Below are positions 33,396 through 46,110 of a DNA stretch of 64,000 nucleotides, in pieces; positions within the stretch are counted from its first letter, which is position 1; each line of letters begins with the position of its first letter. The notes beneath the pieces were generated by a model. That model saw only the letters and a list, made by a program, of their open reading frames with translations, did no database searches and was not told where the DNA came from. The translations under genes were made by a program, and so were the position numbers. Source of the DNA: Otis tarda (taxonomy: Eukaryota; Chordata; Aves; Otidiformes; Otididae); NCBI GenBank assembly GCA_026413225.1, contig CM048552.1, positions 203,063,553 through 203,127,552 of the forward strand, given 5' to 3'.

Positions 33396-36300
33396 TGTAG
33401 TAAGATGGCTGCTTCTGAGCAGCTTCCCACCCAGTGCGTAGACACCCAGAACCATCTTTCACCTGATATAAGTGGTGCAGTTCCCCTATAGTCAGGGAAG
33501 ACTCTCAATGTAACCTGTAGAAAATAGCTATTTAGAGGCTTTCAGAACCACCCTGCTTCTTCTGACCTACATCTGGGCTACCACTGTGGGTTTGGGTTTT
33601 CTTCTGCAGACCAAGTAGAAGAGGGAAGGGATGTGAGATAAAGGTATCCTGGATCTTATCCCAGCGTTGAGTTAAAAATAAAGCATTTTGCCATAATGTA
33701 TAGTTAGCTCATAAAACAACTCTCAGTACTGTAACTCAGAATGAGTCACTTTTCAAACTTCTCACTAGTGTTAGTTGATGAATCGGGGTGAAATTGATGA
33801 AAAAGATGAAAATACGGTTTTCAAGGAAACAACTTCTGCACATTTTAAAATGCTATCCTTTATCTCATTTGAACTTCTAGAGGTGCAAAGTCTTTTTTGG
33901 TTAAATGAAACCACTTCTCAAAGTGTTCAAATGGCCCTAAAATTAAAGTGTTTAACTAAAACAAGTCTGTAATTAAGTGACAGCAGTTTTATAGGTAGGA
34001 GCATAAACAACACTTGCATCTTTGGACCATAAGCCATCTTAGCACAATTCTCCATTTACGAGTCTAATATGTGTAAGCATAGCCTAGGGAATCCAGGTTA
34101 GTAGAACAACCAGTATAAAATCAATATTATGTGACAGATATTTGTCCTTCAAATAGCCTCAGTCTTCCCGCTCAGCTAGAAACTTTCTTTTCTTTTCTTT
34201 AAATTTCCTGTCTTACCTTCCTAAATAACAGGGTTCCCATTTGCCCCCAAACAGTATCTTTATCAGTTTGTGCCTTGGTTGATACTCTTCATGGAAGACA
34301 GTCTCTGCACGGGTTAGCCTCCATTAACACCTGAGCTTCTAGTGCGTGGTATGGCCTTTGATTCAAATCCTGTCTGATTTACTAAACCAAAGCCAATGCT
34401 TACGCAGGTGTTTCTTTCATGCACAAAATGCTAAGGCCTGAAAACCTACAAAAACAGTGAAAATTTGAGACTTATTCCCATCTGTGTTTTCCCAGGAACT
34501 GACAGAAATAACCTTAAGCCCAGCATTTTCAGTTCTAATGGAGAGACACACTGTGACCAAAAAAAAACCAAAAACCAAACTTGTTTGTTCAAAAATCTCT
34601 GTCTAATTGAAGACTCAGCATTGCTGAAATACCTAGAAAGCCAGTCTTATGGATGGTTAAACTGAGCTCAGTGAGAACACAGTGAGGAGGCCATTGGAAA
34701 ATTTGTATCTGATAGGCTTCATTTGTAGATTCAGGATCTATACATAAAACACAGTTGTACTGCTGTTATTCTTGCTTTACACAATTATTTCCCTTCAATT
34801 TGTCAGGTCTGCTTAAGCCCTGATACATCTCACCTATGTTTATGTACTTAACAGAGGTACTTAAGTTGGAAGCATAGGCATACTTAACAGTTAAGGAGAG
34901 GGAAAGGCACCTCCACTGGATAATTCAGAATTAAGATGGTCTCAACCCCCAGTAGAGATCCTTGTCTCTGTCCTCTGATAACAGCCAGTGCCTACAGCAA
35001 TCATGCTCCCAAATTAGATCCTTCAGTTAATTGGGTCAATCAGGATCCTTCTGGGGCATTGACTTAAATTAGAATAAGCATTGCTGCTCTCTTTCTTTAT
35101 GCTTTTTTTAAACAGTACCTGAGCAATAACATCTTACACTTGATTAGTTTTCACTCCATGCTACAATCTAATACAATAACACACGGTAAGCAAACAGCGA
35201 GTTTATACTATTCTGTGATCCTGGAAGACTTTCTAAGCCAATTAGGGTCAATGTAGATCAGTTTTACGCCTGCAGGGAGTAGTCATAGCCGTACACTAAA
35301 TGATTCAGAGAAGCAGCAGAGAGTATGGTAGCAGGAACAACAGGACTGCATTGGGTCTTTGTATTAATTTAAAAAAGACAGTGGAGGAAAATGCATGAAT
35401 GAGTTTGCAAGACTTTAGCTTCCTGGCCTGTGTGGGAATGCTGTTTCCAACTTGTAATATCTCCAGTGGCAATAGCTACCCAGAGGGTGTCATCTTATCT
35501 GCTGGGCAGCTGTACATCTGCAAACGCTGACTGTACTCTAGTATATTGGCAGGGACTGTGGGGATGGAGGCCAGAACTTACACACGTGGTGGTTAAATTC
35601 CTAAGCTGAACCCTTCAGCGAATATTGTAAACATATCTTCAGCACAGCAGGAACAATTCTACATGAGCTTTATGCTTCTTTTCCAGGAGAAATGTTGACA
35701 CTAATTCTTATAAAAAAGGAATGAGCCCAGGGAGTCTGTTGACTACAGTGTAGTTGAAACGGGTAAACGAATGAGATTCTATTGCTAAAGGAAGGAGAAG
35801 CCAGACAGTAATGATGTGACAGTAAGCACCAATCACAAGATATCTGGGAAGACAAAGAACAAGGGTTAAATCACAGATGTGGCAGATCAGCTTCCTTTCT
35901 TGTATGTTACATATCAGGTGTCATGCTCAAATACCAGAGAGATGAAAAACTGTACGAGGAGGCATGCGGGTGACCTCTATACACCCAACTGCTCTATATA
36001 TGTATTTTTAAAGGGTAAACTGAAGTTCTGTTACATAGCAGAATAAAAAAAAAAAAAAAGAAAATATTTGACTCAAAAAAAAAATCTGTAATGCTTTGCC
36101 TCTTTAGTCTTGTTTGCTCAGCTGTAAAATAGAAACAATAACCTCACCCTGCTACCCACTATCTATGTAGTGAAATCAGAGATTTTAAGGCTGAAGGCTC
36201 AAATAGTTTGTCATATCTGATATGCTTGGATGCATAAAATTGAATTAGTTATTCCTGTATATAGCCTAATAGCTGGCATTTGAATAAACAGTAGCCTCTT

Positions 36301-38424
36301 TGTAAAGGGTCTGAGCTTTTTGGAAGACTATAGGACACAGAGTCTATCTTCCCTTTTAGCTTTTGATTAAAAATATATATTTCCTTTCCAGTTTGAATCG
36401 ATCTAGCTTCAGCCACTCTTTCTTGAGATGTGTTTCTTTCCTAGTCTGTAAATCTCACAGGGGTAGCACAGTGGGCCTTGAACTCATTACCACTAGATAT
36501 CCATGTAATACAAGCAAGAATAGTTCTTCATTTTACTCAGCTGCAGTAATAATATTCAATGTGGGGAAATGTGGGGGAAGGGTTTGATCTAAAGGCATTT
36601 GAGTTACCAGCAGTTCTCCTCAGCCTGCCTTAAATGTATTAATGTTCCCACTTTCAGTTGGTAAAGGGGGAAATAATGATAAGTGTCACATTTCAGGGTA
36701 ATTTGAGCCTGTTCGTTATAAGCGTACGGGAGATATTTTCTCAGCAGTGCTAGCACTAGAACACAATGCAAGTCCAAGAGCAACAAATCACTGCAATAAC
36801 CCAATGCTCAAATAAATTAATTCAGATAAAGAATAAGAAAGCCCAACAGTTTTAATTTATTTTTATTCTTTCAGACATAAAAATGACATTTAAAGGCAGT
36901 CATTACACTGTACTTTTCACCTGATAAAGAAACAAATTTCTGCTAACAGTTTTTTAATTCTTCCTTTGCTATGGTTGAGCCAGTTTATGTTCCTTCTGCT
37001 TCCTGATGGTTTGCTGAGAATCAAATGACAGGGTAGACTTACAGCTCCAATCCTGTGTATTGGAATACGGGTGTGTTGACAGGGGTGGATTAATGTCCAT
37101 GTTTGGCACAATACCTCTATGCCGTGCAAGAGGCATGCTTTAAAATCACATTAAAATCTCCTAAAATGCTGCAGCTTTTAAAGCATGTTGTTCTGTCATT
37201 TCTGCTAGGCTATTCTGTGAAAGAAGGAACAGGACTGGAATATGGCATTATTTACATGAGTAAATAACCCTGTAAAAGCATTTCAGGAAAACTTGAAATT
37301 TATTGATGTCCAGCTTGATCTTTCTGGTCCTGTATTGCTGGATAGTAGCTGCTGAAAGGAAAGGAGAGGAAATTTTGTGCTTCCTTACACAGAAGAACAG
37401 AAATAAGTGATGCACCTATAAGGATGGGGCACATCTTCCTGTGCTATAGAATATATTTCATGTTTTGGAATAGTGACAGATCTGTAGACAGAATCAGAAA
37501 ATACCCAAACAAACCCAAAATGCTCTTTAAAGATTTTCCTTTTAGGTTGTCACCCAGGAAAAATATCATTGATTGTCACAACAGTCATACACTGTTGAAT
37601 GAGGAAGTCTTATCTCCTGCTTCTGTCAATTTATACCACAAATTACAGTACAATAGCACTGTACCTGAAAGATACTATACACTGCAGCACACCACGCTAT
37701 TGTGCTTTGTATATTTCTGTCTTGGGGAACAAATGCCTTCGTAATGAGGACTGAGTCATGTCACATGGCTGCAGAAGACAGAGTCCACAGAGCTGAGCTT
37801 TTCCAAGAATTTCAAGAAGTATTTGAGAATTAGAGAATAGTGAGTCATTTTAGCTACAGGATTATTTTAATTGACACCTGGTTTTGGAAGCAGGTTATTT
37901 ATATTGAATATTTTGTCTGTCACAATCAAAAGGCATACTATTTTACATTTTCTATTTCCCCTTTCAGATACTTTTTCTATGTATTCTATTTCTTTATATT
38001 TTCTTTTGCTGTAGAAATATTTTCACAAAAGCTAAAACTCTCAGCACAGGTATAAGGATGTTCATAGACAACTAAATTTGGAGTTCTTGCTGTTTTTCAG
38101 AAAAGCTTGGAATTGTATTTCTGTATTATTTCAAGCTTTACTATTTAAAAAAAAGTAATTACAAGATTGATTAATAATCTTTATTTATTGATCACAGTGT
38201 TTGAAAATGTGGAAAATCAAACCTAGGGTATTAGAAAACAAGAGCTCTCAGCAAACTGCATAACAACAGCTCAGCAGCTTGTACAACATGCTTGCTGACA
38301 TGTCTAAAATACCAAGGCACTACTTTTTTAATCAGAAATATTCAACAGCCTTTTGGAAAAGGAAATAAATGTCTACAAGGTAAAAAAAAAATAATTTTAA
38401 ATCAAACACTTTAAGGCTTGCTCA
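33396..38424. other. Long non-coding stretch
   Basis: Five kilobases of AT-rich DNA with no recognised gene, LTR or CR1. Contents are a T/C-rich tract near 34180-34200 and A runs near 36045-36060 and 36075-36085. The 106-codon frame at 37424-37744 has an ATG but no domain or family resemblance. Confidence 0.5.
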
Positions 38425-38442
38425 ATTCTATGATTCTATGAT
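38425..38442 (+). repeat. Isolated CR1-type octamer pair
   Basis: Two copies of ATTCTATG (38425-38440) stand alone with no CR1 body upstream. The likeliest reading is an extremely 5'-truncated CR1 insertion that copied only the terminal octamers; chance is possible in AT-rich DNA. Confidence 0.45.
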
Positions 38443-40460
38443 ATAACATATGACTGTTAATAATCCAGATATTTTCTTACTGACTAGTAAAAGTCAAATG
38501 TTTTAATAGTATTTTGTTTAAGTGCCTTGTAACTGTAACCCTTTTTCTCTTTGCTTGTCATTCTTGCAGGTGCACTGATAAACCACTATCTAAGAGTGTG
38601 GCTGCTCTACTTTTGTTATCATATGTGGTGGCAGACTTGCATTCCAGAGAGGTAAAAGAGGTACAAGGGGTACAAGATTGCAAATGGTTTAGATCTACTC
38701 ATTCTTTCACACTACAGTTTGCAGTGAAGAGTTTCTATCTATTTCATAAATTAAAGGTCTATTTTCCATAAGGTCAAAACTGTCCCCTTTGAACTTATCA
38801 AAAACCTTCTCCCTTTCTTGAGATTAAATTGCCAAGGATTTATTTTGTGAGCTGCTGGAGTGGGGTACTCTAACACTCTCTGTAAACTGCCTGTCAGTTG
38901 TCTGTCTTAAATGAACCCAGCGTGATCTCTGTGTATAAAAATGGAGTTACGTTTTATGAAGCCCATTATTTCGAACTGTAGTTAGGATTTTTAGATCTGT
39001 GTTTAACAGTGAAACAGATCTGCAGGATTAACATACCATTAAGACTTTTCCAGGTGTAGGCAATAATGTGATAATAACATCTCACAGAAATAAGAGACTC
39101 TTCCCCATTTGACAGTCCATTAAATATATCAGTATCATTATTAGTAGTATTAAAATTGTGATTTTGATCACAGTCTTTATTCACTGTACTATGAGCTGTA
39201 CAAATATATATTAAAAATTCCAATACTACAGTTAGATTATAAATTAAGCTAATATCTATTAGGTGATCAGTATCAGTAAGTTAATATCCACTAGTTTAGC
39301 AGTTAAATAGTGAATTGCATGTCATAAACCTGAAACATTCACAGACAAAGCTGTGGTAAGTCTTCATAGGATTATTACCCCAAGCTGAAACATTTTTGTA
39401 ATTTCTGAAGTTATCTCTTCCCTGCTTCCCCGTGCCTCTTTTTCTTTCCCAAATAGATACCCCAAAGTTGCATCATATTAAACTGGTTGATTTTCAACAA
39501 TTAAATCGGGTGAACCTTTTAAAGGGGATTGTGACAAACTGTGAAATGCAATGCTCCCCATGGAGGAAGAGGCTGGACCATCAATATGACAGAGACAAAA
39601 TTGTTTTTTAGTTGCCTTTTTTATGCCGTAAATCGTTACTCTGAAAACTCTAGTTTGGAACAAAAGAGGAAGTTAAGGATCCAACATTATTTTAAGTGTA
39701 AGTGAGAATGTGGTAGATTAAGTTACAAAGTAACAAGTGGTCATGGCCAAACCATGATCTTACTGAGCTGAATGGAAATTGCTAGGGACATATGTACATG
39801 CAAAATGTTGTGTTTGTTGTTATTTTTACATGCTTAGAATCTTTGGGGAATTAATAATTCATTGTTGAAGCATGCCATGGTAAATTTCTGCTGTCACATA
39901 AACTGCATTGTGGACCAAAATTGAGATAGGTATATACCTTTAAAATGGATGGAAAGCTATTTCTGTAGCTGTATCAAAACAGGATTGACTGAGCCTTGAA
40001 TCTCTGCACCCAGAGAAACTCAGGAAGTCAGCTCTGTCATTAAAATATTCACTTAAGAAGTACTAAATTAGGAACTGTGATTGCACTAATTGTGTAGTGG
40101 TGATGTAAGGACATAGATTGGAGTGAACATTTGGAAGTTATAAAATCCAGTCCCTTGTTGCCACACATAACCTACATAATTTTCTACACTGATCACAAAC
40201 TCAGAGGATCTGACTCGCTGGCTCTATAGTCTACTTGAAGAAAGTTGAATTACTCTTGAACTCAGTTACAGACTCTCCAAAAGGAGAAAATGTCCACAGA
40301 AAGGAGAAATACTTATTCCATAAACTCCTTCTCCATGAATTATTGTACAAGGGACATGAGGGAAAAGACATTAAAAATGATGAGGAAAATTATTAATAAA
40401 ATAATTGTTATCATAGTAAATTAATTGTGGAAAGAGCATTTTCATCCAATCTAGAAACAG
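38443..40460. other. Non-coding gap
   Basis: AT-rich sequence, nothing recognised. The 85-codon frame at 38514-38771 begins with a hydrophobic Leu/Phe/Cys-rich segment that mimics a signal peptide, but has no family resemblance and runs into AT-rich text. Confidence 0.5.
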
Positions 40461-40543
40461 AGAATCATAGAATGATTTGGCTTGGAAGGGACCTTAAAGA
40501 TCACCTGGTTCCAACCCCCTGCCATGGGCAGGGACACCTTCTA

Positions 40544-42054
40544 CTAGACCAGATTGCTCAGAGCCTCATCCAACCTGGCCTTGAATGTTTCCAGGGATGG
40601 GGCATCCACAACTTCTCTGGGCAACCTGGTCCAGTGCCTCACCATCCCCACTGTAAAGAAATTTTTCCTTGTATCTAATCTAAATCTGCCCTCTTCCAGT
40701 TTAAAACTATTACCACTGGTTCTATTACTAGGTGCCCTTGTTAAAAGTCCCTCTCCAGCTTTCTTGTAAGCCCTCTTTAGGTACCGAAGGTCTTCTTGGA
40801 TCCTTCTCTTCTCCAGGCTGAATAGCCCCAACTCTCTCAACCTGTCCTCATAGGAGAGGTGCTCCAGCCCTTTTATCATCTTCGTGGCCCTCCTCTGGAC
40901 CTTCTCCAACTGGTCCATGTCCTTCTTGTGTTGGGGGCTCCAGAACTGGACACAGTACTCCAGGTGGGGTCTCACCAGGGCAGAGTAGAGGGGGAGAATT
41001 ACATCCCTCAACCTGCTGGCCATGCTCCTTTTGATGCAGCCCAGGATGTGCTTGGCTTTCTGGGCCACAAGCACACATTGACAGCTCATGTCCAGCTTTT
41101 CAACCACCAGCACTCCCAAGTCCTTCTGCTCAGGACTGCTCTCAATCCATTCTCCTCCCAGCCTGTATTTGTGCCTGGGATTGCTCAAATCCTACTGTCT
41201 GTGTCACCAACAAAGATGTTAAACAGCACCAGTCCCAGTACTGACCCCTGAGGAACTTCACTCATCACTGATTTCCACTTGGACATTGAGCAGTTGACCA
41301 CAACTCTTTGAGTGCAACCATCCAGCCAATTCCTTATCCACTGAGTGGTCCATCCATCAAATCCACGTCTCTCCAATTTAGAGACAAGGATGTCATACAG
41401 GACAGTCTCAAATGCCTTGCACAAGCCTGGGTAGGTGACGTAAGTTGGTCGTCCTTTATTGACCAACGCTGTCACTCCATCCTAGAAGGCCACAAAATTT
41501 GTCAGGCATGATTTGCCCTTACTGAAGCCATGTTGGCTGCCACCAATCACTTCCTTAGTTTCCATGTGCCTTAGCATAGTTTCCAGGAGGATGTGCTCAA
41601 ACATCTTGCGAGACACAGAGGTCAGACTGACCTGCCTGTAATATCCCAGGTCTTCCTCTTTTCCTTTTTTAAAAATGGTAGTTATGTTTCCTCTTTTACA
41701 GTGAGGATCTTTACTGGACTGCCACAACTTTTAAAATATGATGGATAGTGACATAGCAACTTCATCTGCCAGTTCCTTCAGGACCTGTGGATGCATGCAT
41801 CTTATCAGGTCCCATGGACTTGGACACCTTCAGGTTCCTTAGATGGTCTCACACCTGATCTTCTCCTACAGTGGTTGATTCCTCATTCTCCCAGTCCCTG
41901 CTTTTGCCTTCTGTGACATAGGCAGACTAGAGCCCTGGCCAGTGATGACTGAGGCAAAAAAGACATTGAGTACCCCAGCCTTTTCCATGTCTCAGGTAAC
42001 CAGATCTCCCATTTCCTTCCAGAGAGCTCACATTTTCCCTCATTTTGGGGAACG
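40544..42054 (-). pseudogene. CR1 ORF2 reverse transcriptase remnant, catalytically dead
   Basis: It is preserved in three open pieces: 41727-41482 ([31 protein letters not shown]), 41475-41185 (motif A and B region) and 41188-40544 (post-RT C-terminus to the DEALSNLV stop, 214 codons). Motif A reads YPGLCKAFE instead of YLDLCKAFD, so the first catalytic Asp is Gly. Motif B is [10 protein letters not shown]. Motif C (FADD) is missing because a deletion joins VGDTDS to NPRHKY. Either lesion alone would abolish polymerase activity. Confidence 0.85.
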
Positions 42055-42440
42055 TGAGGCTGCTCCTATCTGTCTATAGAGGTCTTCACCCACTTGGTCT
42101 TCCTGGTCAGGTGGCCTGTAGCAGATCCCCTCTGTAATGTTGCCTGTTCATCCCCTCCCTTTAATCCTGACTCATAAGCTCTATGTCAGCTCCTCATCCA
42201 TCCCCAGGCAGAGCTTCATGCACCCCAGCTGATCATTGACATAGAGGGTAACACCCCCTCCTTGTCTCCCCTGCCTGTCCTTCCTAAAAAGCCGGTATCC
42301 TTCTATTCCAATGCTCCAGTCATAGGAGCCATCCCACCATGTCTCTGTGATACCAATAAGATCACAGTCCTGCAGGCATGCTCAGGTTTCTAACTCTTCT
42401 TGTTTATTCTCCATGGCATGTGTGTTTGTATAGAGGCATT
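42055..42440 (-). pseudogene. CR1 ORF2 endonuclease remnant
   Basis: The start of the APE-type endonuclease domain is recognisable in the frame ending 42382: QCLYTNTHAMENKQEELE corresponds to the family's N-terminal block around Asn-Ala-Arg-Ser. Downstream frames carry FRKDRQGRQGGGVTLYVND, LCLGMDEE and GICYRPPDQEDQVGEDLYRQ in order, with stops and shifts between them. The domain then breaks off at YRQIGAASRS, so the block with GDFNHPD-type catalytic Asp/Asn and the C-terminal His is deleted. It cannot nick DNA. Confidence 0.75.
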
Positions 42441-42639
42441 GGGCCCCCAGTGAAGCTGATTTGTTGGCTGGAGCGGCTGGAATTCTTTTGTGCTGCTCTT
42501 CAGGTGCTCTCTTGTTGACGTGTGAACCTTCTCCAGGCTCTGGGCATCTGTTTTTGGCACTGACATCAAACTGGTAGGAGTGGGATGGATTGAGGTTCCC
42601 TTCCCTCGGCAACTTTAGTTTAAAGCCCTCTTCAGCAGC

Positions 42640-43613
42640 TTGGCAAGCCTATCACCAAAGAAGCTCTTCCCCTTCTCTGACAGATGGACTTCATTAGGCC
42701 CCAGTAGACCAAGTTTCTCAAAGTGAGTCCCATGGTCTAAGTAGCTGAAACCCTGGCTGTGGCACCAGTCCTATAACCATTTGTTGATTCGCCAGATTCG
42801 ACTGGCTCTTTCAGGCCCCTTTCCTTTGGCCAGGATGACTGATGAAAAAACTACCTGTCCTCCAGAGTTCCCACTCCCAGAGTTCTGTAATCCTTAACAC
42901 TCCTCACACTGCTCCTGGCTGTATTACTAGTGCCCATGTGAAAAGCAGCAGTGGCTAACAGTCAGTGGACTGCACAAGGCTTGGTAGTCTCTTGGTGATG
43001 TCCCTGATATGAGCCCCCAGTAAGCAGCACACCTCTCTAGAGAGTGCGTCAGATTGGCTAAAGGGTGCCTGCATACCTCTCAGAAGAGAGTCGCCTACTA
43101 CCATCACCCATCACCTTTTCCAAGTTGCGCTGGTTATTATATGGGCAGCAGGTCAGGCTGCCTTAGCTCCAGCGTCTCTCCTGATGTGCCAGGTCCTTCC
43201 TCCTCAGTCTGCAGAGCAGTGAAGTGGTTCTACACGGACACCTCAGGCTTTGGGGAAGTCTCTTCCTCCTGCAGGTCCTTGCTGTTGCAAGCTTTCATTT
43301 CTCTGCATCGAGTCCCCTCCATTCTGTGTGCGCTGCTGCTGCACCACCTTCTTTGACAACCCTAGTCGCAGTGCTCCTGGTTGCTGGAGCTCCCTGAGGT
43401 TGCCTTTTGTAGGAGTTTGGGGTGGCCGCCATTACTCCGGGCCCCAGCCATGCCTCGTCAGCTGCTCTTGTCAAGGTGCTGGCTCCTGGGAAGTCTCTAT
43501 GCTCCCCTGGGTTTTCCCCAGCTCAGGAAACCCCCTGTATGCCGCAATCCCCTGTTCCACTGTGGAACGCACCTGCACCAAAGCTGATGACCTTGGCCGG
43601 TCTAATATACATT
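42640..43613 (-). pseudogene. CR1 ORF1 remnant with GDSL esterase motif
   Basis: CR1-clade ORF1 proteins of this type carry an SGNH/GDSL esterase domain. The minus-strand codons at 43095-43084 read Gly-Asp-Ser-Leu, continuing LRGMQAP and, after a Cys-Cys-Leu block, GAHIRDITKRLPSLVQ. That is the first SGNH block with its nucleophilic serine, followed by family-typical text. An in-frame TAG comes soon after (near 42965) and the rest shifts frame, so it is dead. The upstream part (43100-43613) is GC-rich leader and N-terminal ORF1 in which I cannot fix a start codon. Plus-strand frames here (43054-43622) are shadows. Confidence 0.65.
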
Positions 43614-44789
43614 AGACTCTAAGGGTTGCATAAAGTTGGATTAAAATAAGACTCGGAGATCTAATTAGTGAGTTTGCAAGTAATTGTCTCTCCTTAAACA
43701 CTGACTTACTTGCATAATAGTGTTCTCATTTTGTTGACAATGTTCTAGTTCACCATTTTGTATGATAGTATAAATGCTTATGGCCTTCTTGGAACTGTTT
43801 CAACTATGTTCTACCTGTGCGTTAAAAACCAATTGTGGAGACAGACCTTTCTTACAATTTTTTAATCTCAGAAAATCTTAGGCAGCTAGTGGTGTCATTC
43901 TCATGAAGAGGAAAAGATTACATTTATTTTTCTGGCTTCTGAAGCATATGGGGAAAAGAATCACTGAAATAAAAAACAAAACACATTTTTGGTGATTAAT
44001 AAATAATATAAACTACAAGGAATCTGCAGCTGCTCTTAAAGTAGGCGATTTTTTGCAGTAATTCCCTATGTTCTCTTTTACATAAAAATTGAGATAAAAA
44101 ACTGAAATTCAGTAGGCATATAGTAAAGATGATGCATTGAACTCTGATTTTATTTCTATCTGTATTATTCCCTATTCACGGTTTTGTCAAGGTTTAATCT
44201 CCTTTACATTATTGGACTTTCAATCATCTATGATTCTGCCCTTTAATTTATTTTTTCTTTGTTCTTCAATTTATTTCTTCCCATGAGTATTTCCAAGATG
44301 TTTTGTCAATTAAAATAGAATAGGAAAGGAAGACCTGCCTAACTTACATAGATTTATATAAATGCCCTATGTCATGGATTTGGAAATTGGACAAGCGGTT
44401 GTCCTACATTTAAAGTACAAATGCATTTACTGTACTGTAGTCTTTACCTCATTAAAGGAATCACACTATTGCTGTATAAAATTCTTGATTCTATACCAAC
44501 TTCTGATTTATTTTATTTTTCTCCTGGTTTGCATTCCACTGAGTAATATTAAGTAATTGCTAGTTAAATGCAAAGGTTTCTTTCAAGAAACAATGGTACT
44601 CAGTTATGTTGTCTTCTAAAGTATATTACACTCTGATCAAACACAGTTCAATACATGTAACACTGTGACAAATATTATACACAAACAATCACTCCAGGGT
44701 TATTTTTTCTAATATTTATTGCATAGCTCTTAGTAATTTTGAAGACTTTGTAACTAGGTGACAGGTAATGGTAATAGGAGGTGAGGAGG
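43614..44789. other. Non-coding gap
   Basis: AT-rich, no recognised feature. Confidence 0.5.
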
Positions 44790-46110
44790 CAGTGAGGAGT
44801 TTCCTGAGGACTGAAAGTAAGGAAATATCTCTGCTGTATTCAAGAAGGGCAAGAACGGTTATCTGGGGAACTAAAGGCTGCTCAGCTGCACATCACAGAA
44901 ATGTGACTGGAAGAAGCCAGCATGAATTTTGAAGGGGAAATCATAACCCACCAACTTGGAAGGCTTCTGCCATAAGAGACCTTGCTCTTTGCAGAGAAGT
45001 AGATACTGTTTATGTTGACTTTTGTAAGGCTTTCACACTGTCTCACATAATATCACATGGAAAAAAATAATGAAGAATGGACTAGATAAGTGAACAGGGA
45101 GGTGCATTGAAAACTGGCTGAACTGTTGACTCAAAGGGTTGTGATCAGAGACACAAAATCCAAATTGAGGTCAGTTACTAGTGATTTGTCCCAAGGGTTG
45201 ATATTGTGGCTAGTACCATTTAACATCATTGATGACCTGGGTGACGTGACAGAGTGCAGCCTCAGCATGTTTGCAGGTGATAAATCTGGGAGGAGTGGCT
45301 GATACACAAGAAGGTTATATTGCTATGCACAGGGACCCTGACAGGTTGGAGAAATGGGCAGATAGGAACCTCATAAAGTTAAGCAAATGAAAATGTCAAG
45401 TGCTTCCCCTGTCAAGGAAGAACTCCAGGTACCAGGACCAACTGGGGCCAATCAGCCAAAAAGTAGCTTAGCAAGGAAGGATCTGGAAGTCCTGGTGAAC
45501 ACCAAGCTGACCATGAGCCAGCAATATGCTCCTGCATCAAAAAAGGCCAAGAGTCTCCTAGGATGCATTAGACAGAGTGTTGCCAGCAGGCTGAGCGAGG
45601 TGATCCTCCCCCTCTGCTCACCCCTGGTGAGACACATCTGGAGTGCTGGACTACACAGTACAAAAGAGACATGGACATACTGGAGAGAGTCCAGTGAAGA
45701 GACCTGAAGATGATTAAGAGCTTGGAGCATCTGTCATATGAGGAGAGGCTGAGAGAGCTGAGACTATTCAGTCAGAGAAGAGAAAGCTCAGGGCAATCTT
45801 ATTAATGTGTTTTAAATACTTTATGAGAGACATAAAGAAGATGGAGCCAGACTCTTCTCACTGGTGCCTCATGGCAGGACAAGATGTAATGGACATAAAC
45901 TGAAAAATAAAAAATTCCATTTAAATATAAGAAAAACATATTTTCCTGTGAGGTTAGTCATATACTGCAATAGGTTTACCAGAGAAGCTGTGGAGTCTCT
46001 AGTCATGGAGAAATTTAAAATTCTGTGTATGAACCTGCTTGAGCAGGGTGTCTGAGCTAGATGATCTCCAGAGGTGCCTGCCAACCTCAGCCATTCTGTG
46101 ACTGTGTAAC
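44790..46110 (+). mobile_element. CR1 LINE, ancient 1.3-kb copy
   Basis: Decayed ORF2 read across frames. Near 44830-44850 is the FKKG-like entry block. Near 45003-45045 is VDTVYVDFCKAFTLSHIIS, motif A with its Asp. Near 45255-45285 is SMFAGDKSG, motif C with FADD changed to FAGD. From 45470 come DLEVLVNTKLTMSQQYAPASKKAKSLLGCIRQSVASRLSEVILPL, then SLEHLSYEERLRELRLFSQRR-like text and a NRFTREAVESL block. The 3' UTR ends at about 46110 without ATTCTATG octamers ('attctgtgactgtg'). It resembles an older subfamily than the 31460 copy. The left boundary is approximate. Confidence 0.85.

Larger units (their letters stand above)
40461..43613 (-). mobile_element. CR1 LINE, long two-ORF copy with internal deletions
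   Basis: On the minus strand it reads, 5' to 3': GC-rich leader and ORF1 (about 43613-42640), ORF2 endonuclease start (about 42440-42055), reverse transcriptase (about 42055-41190), ORF2 C-terminus (41188-40544) and 3' UTR with decayed octamer at 40461-40475. It is the only copy here that reaches ORF1. At about 42050 the text jumps from the endonuclease block YRQIGAASRS directly to the ENVxxL block that in the 31460 copy lies just upstream of the RT. At about 41190 it jumps from the VGDTDS block to [12 protein letters not shown], omitting RT motif C. Stops and frameshifts are present elsewhere. The 5' boundary is approximate. Confidence 0.88.

Noticed and set aside
37424..37744. 106-codon frame with ATG
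   Set aside because: No domain, no splice signals, typical chance length in 64 kb.
38514..38771. 85-codon frame with a signal-peptide-like N-terminus
   Set aside because: The hydrophobic start is expected from T-rich DNA; no cleavage-site context, cysteine pattern or family resemblance.
43054..43622. Four plus-strand frames of 66-121 codons
   Set aside because: Antisense to the CR1 ORF1 and leader region.
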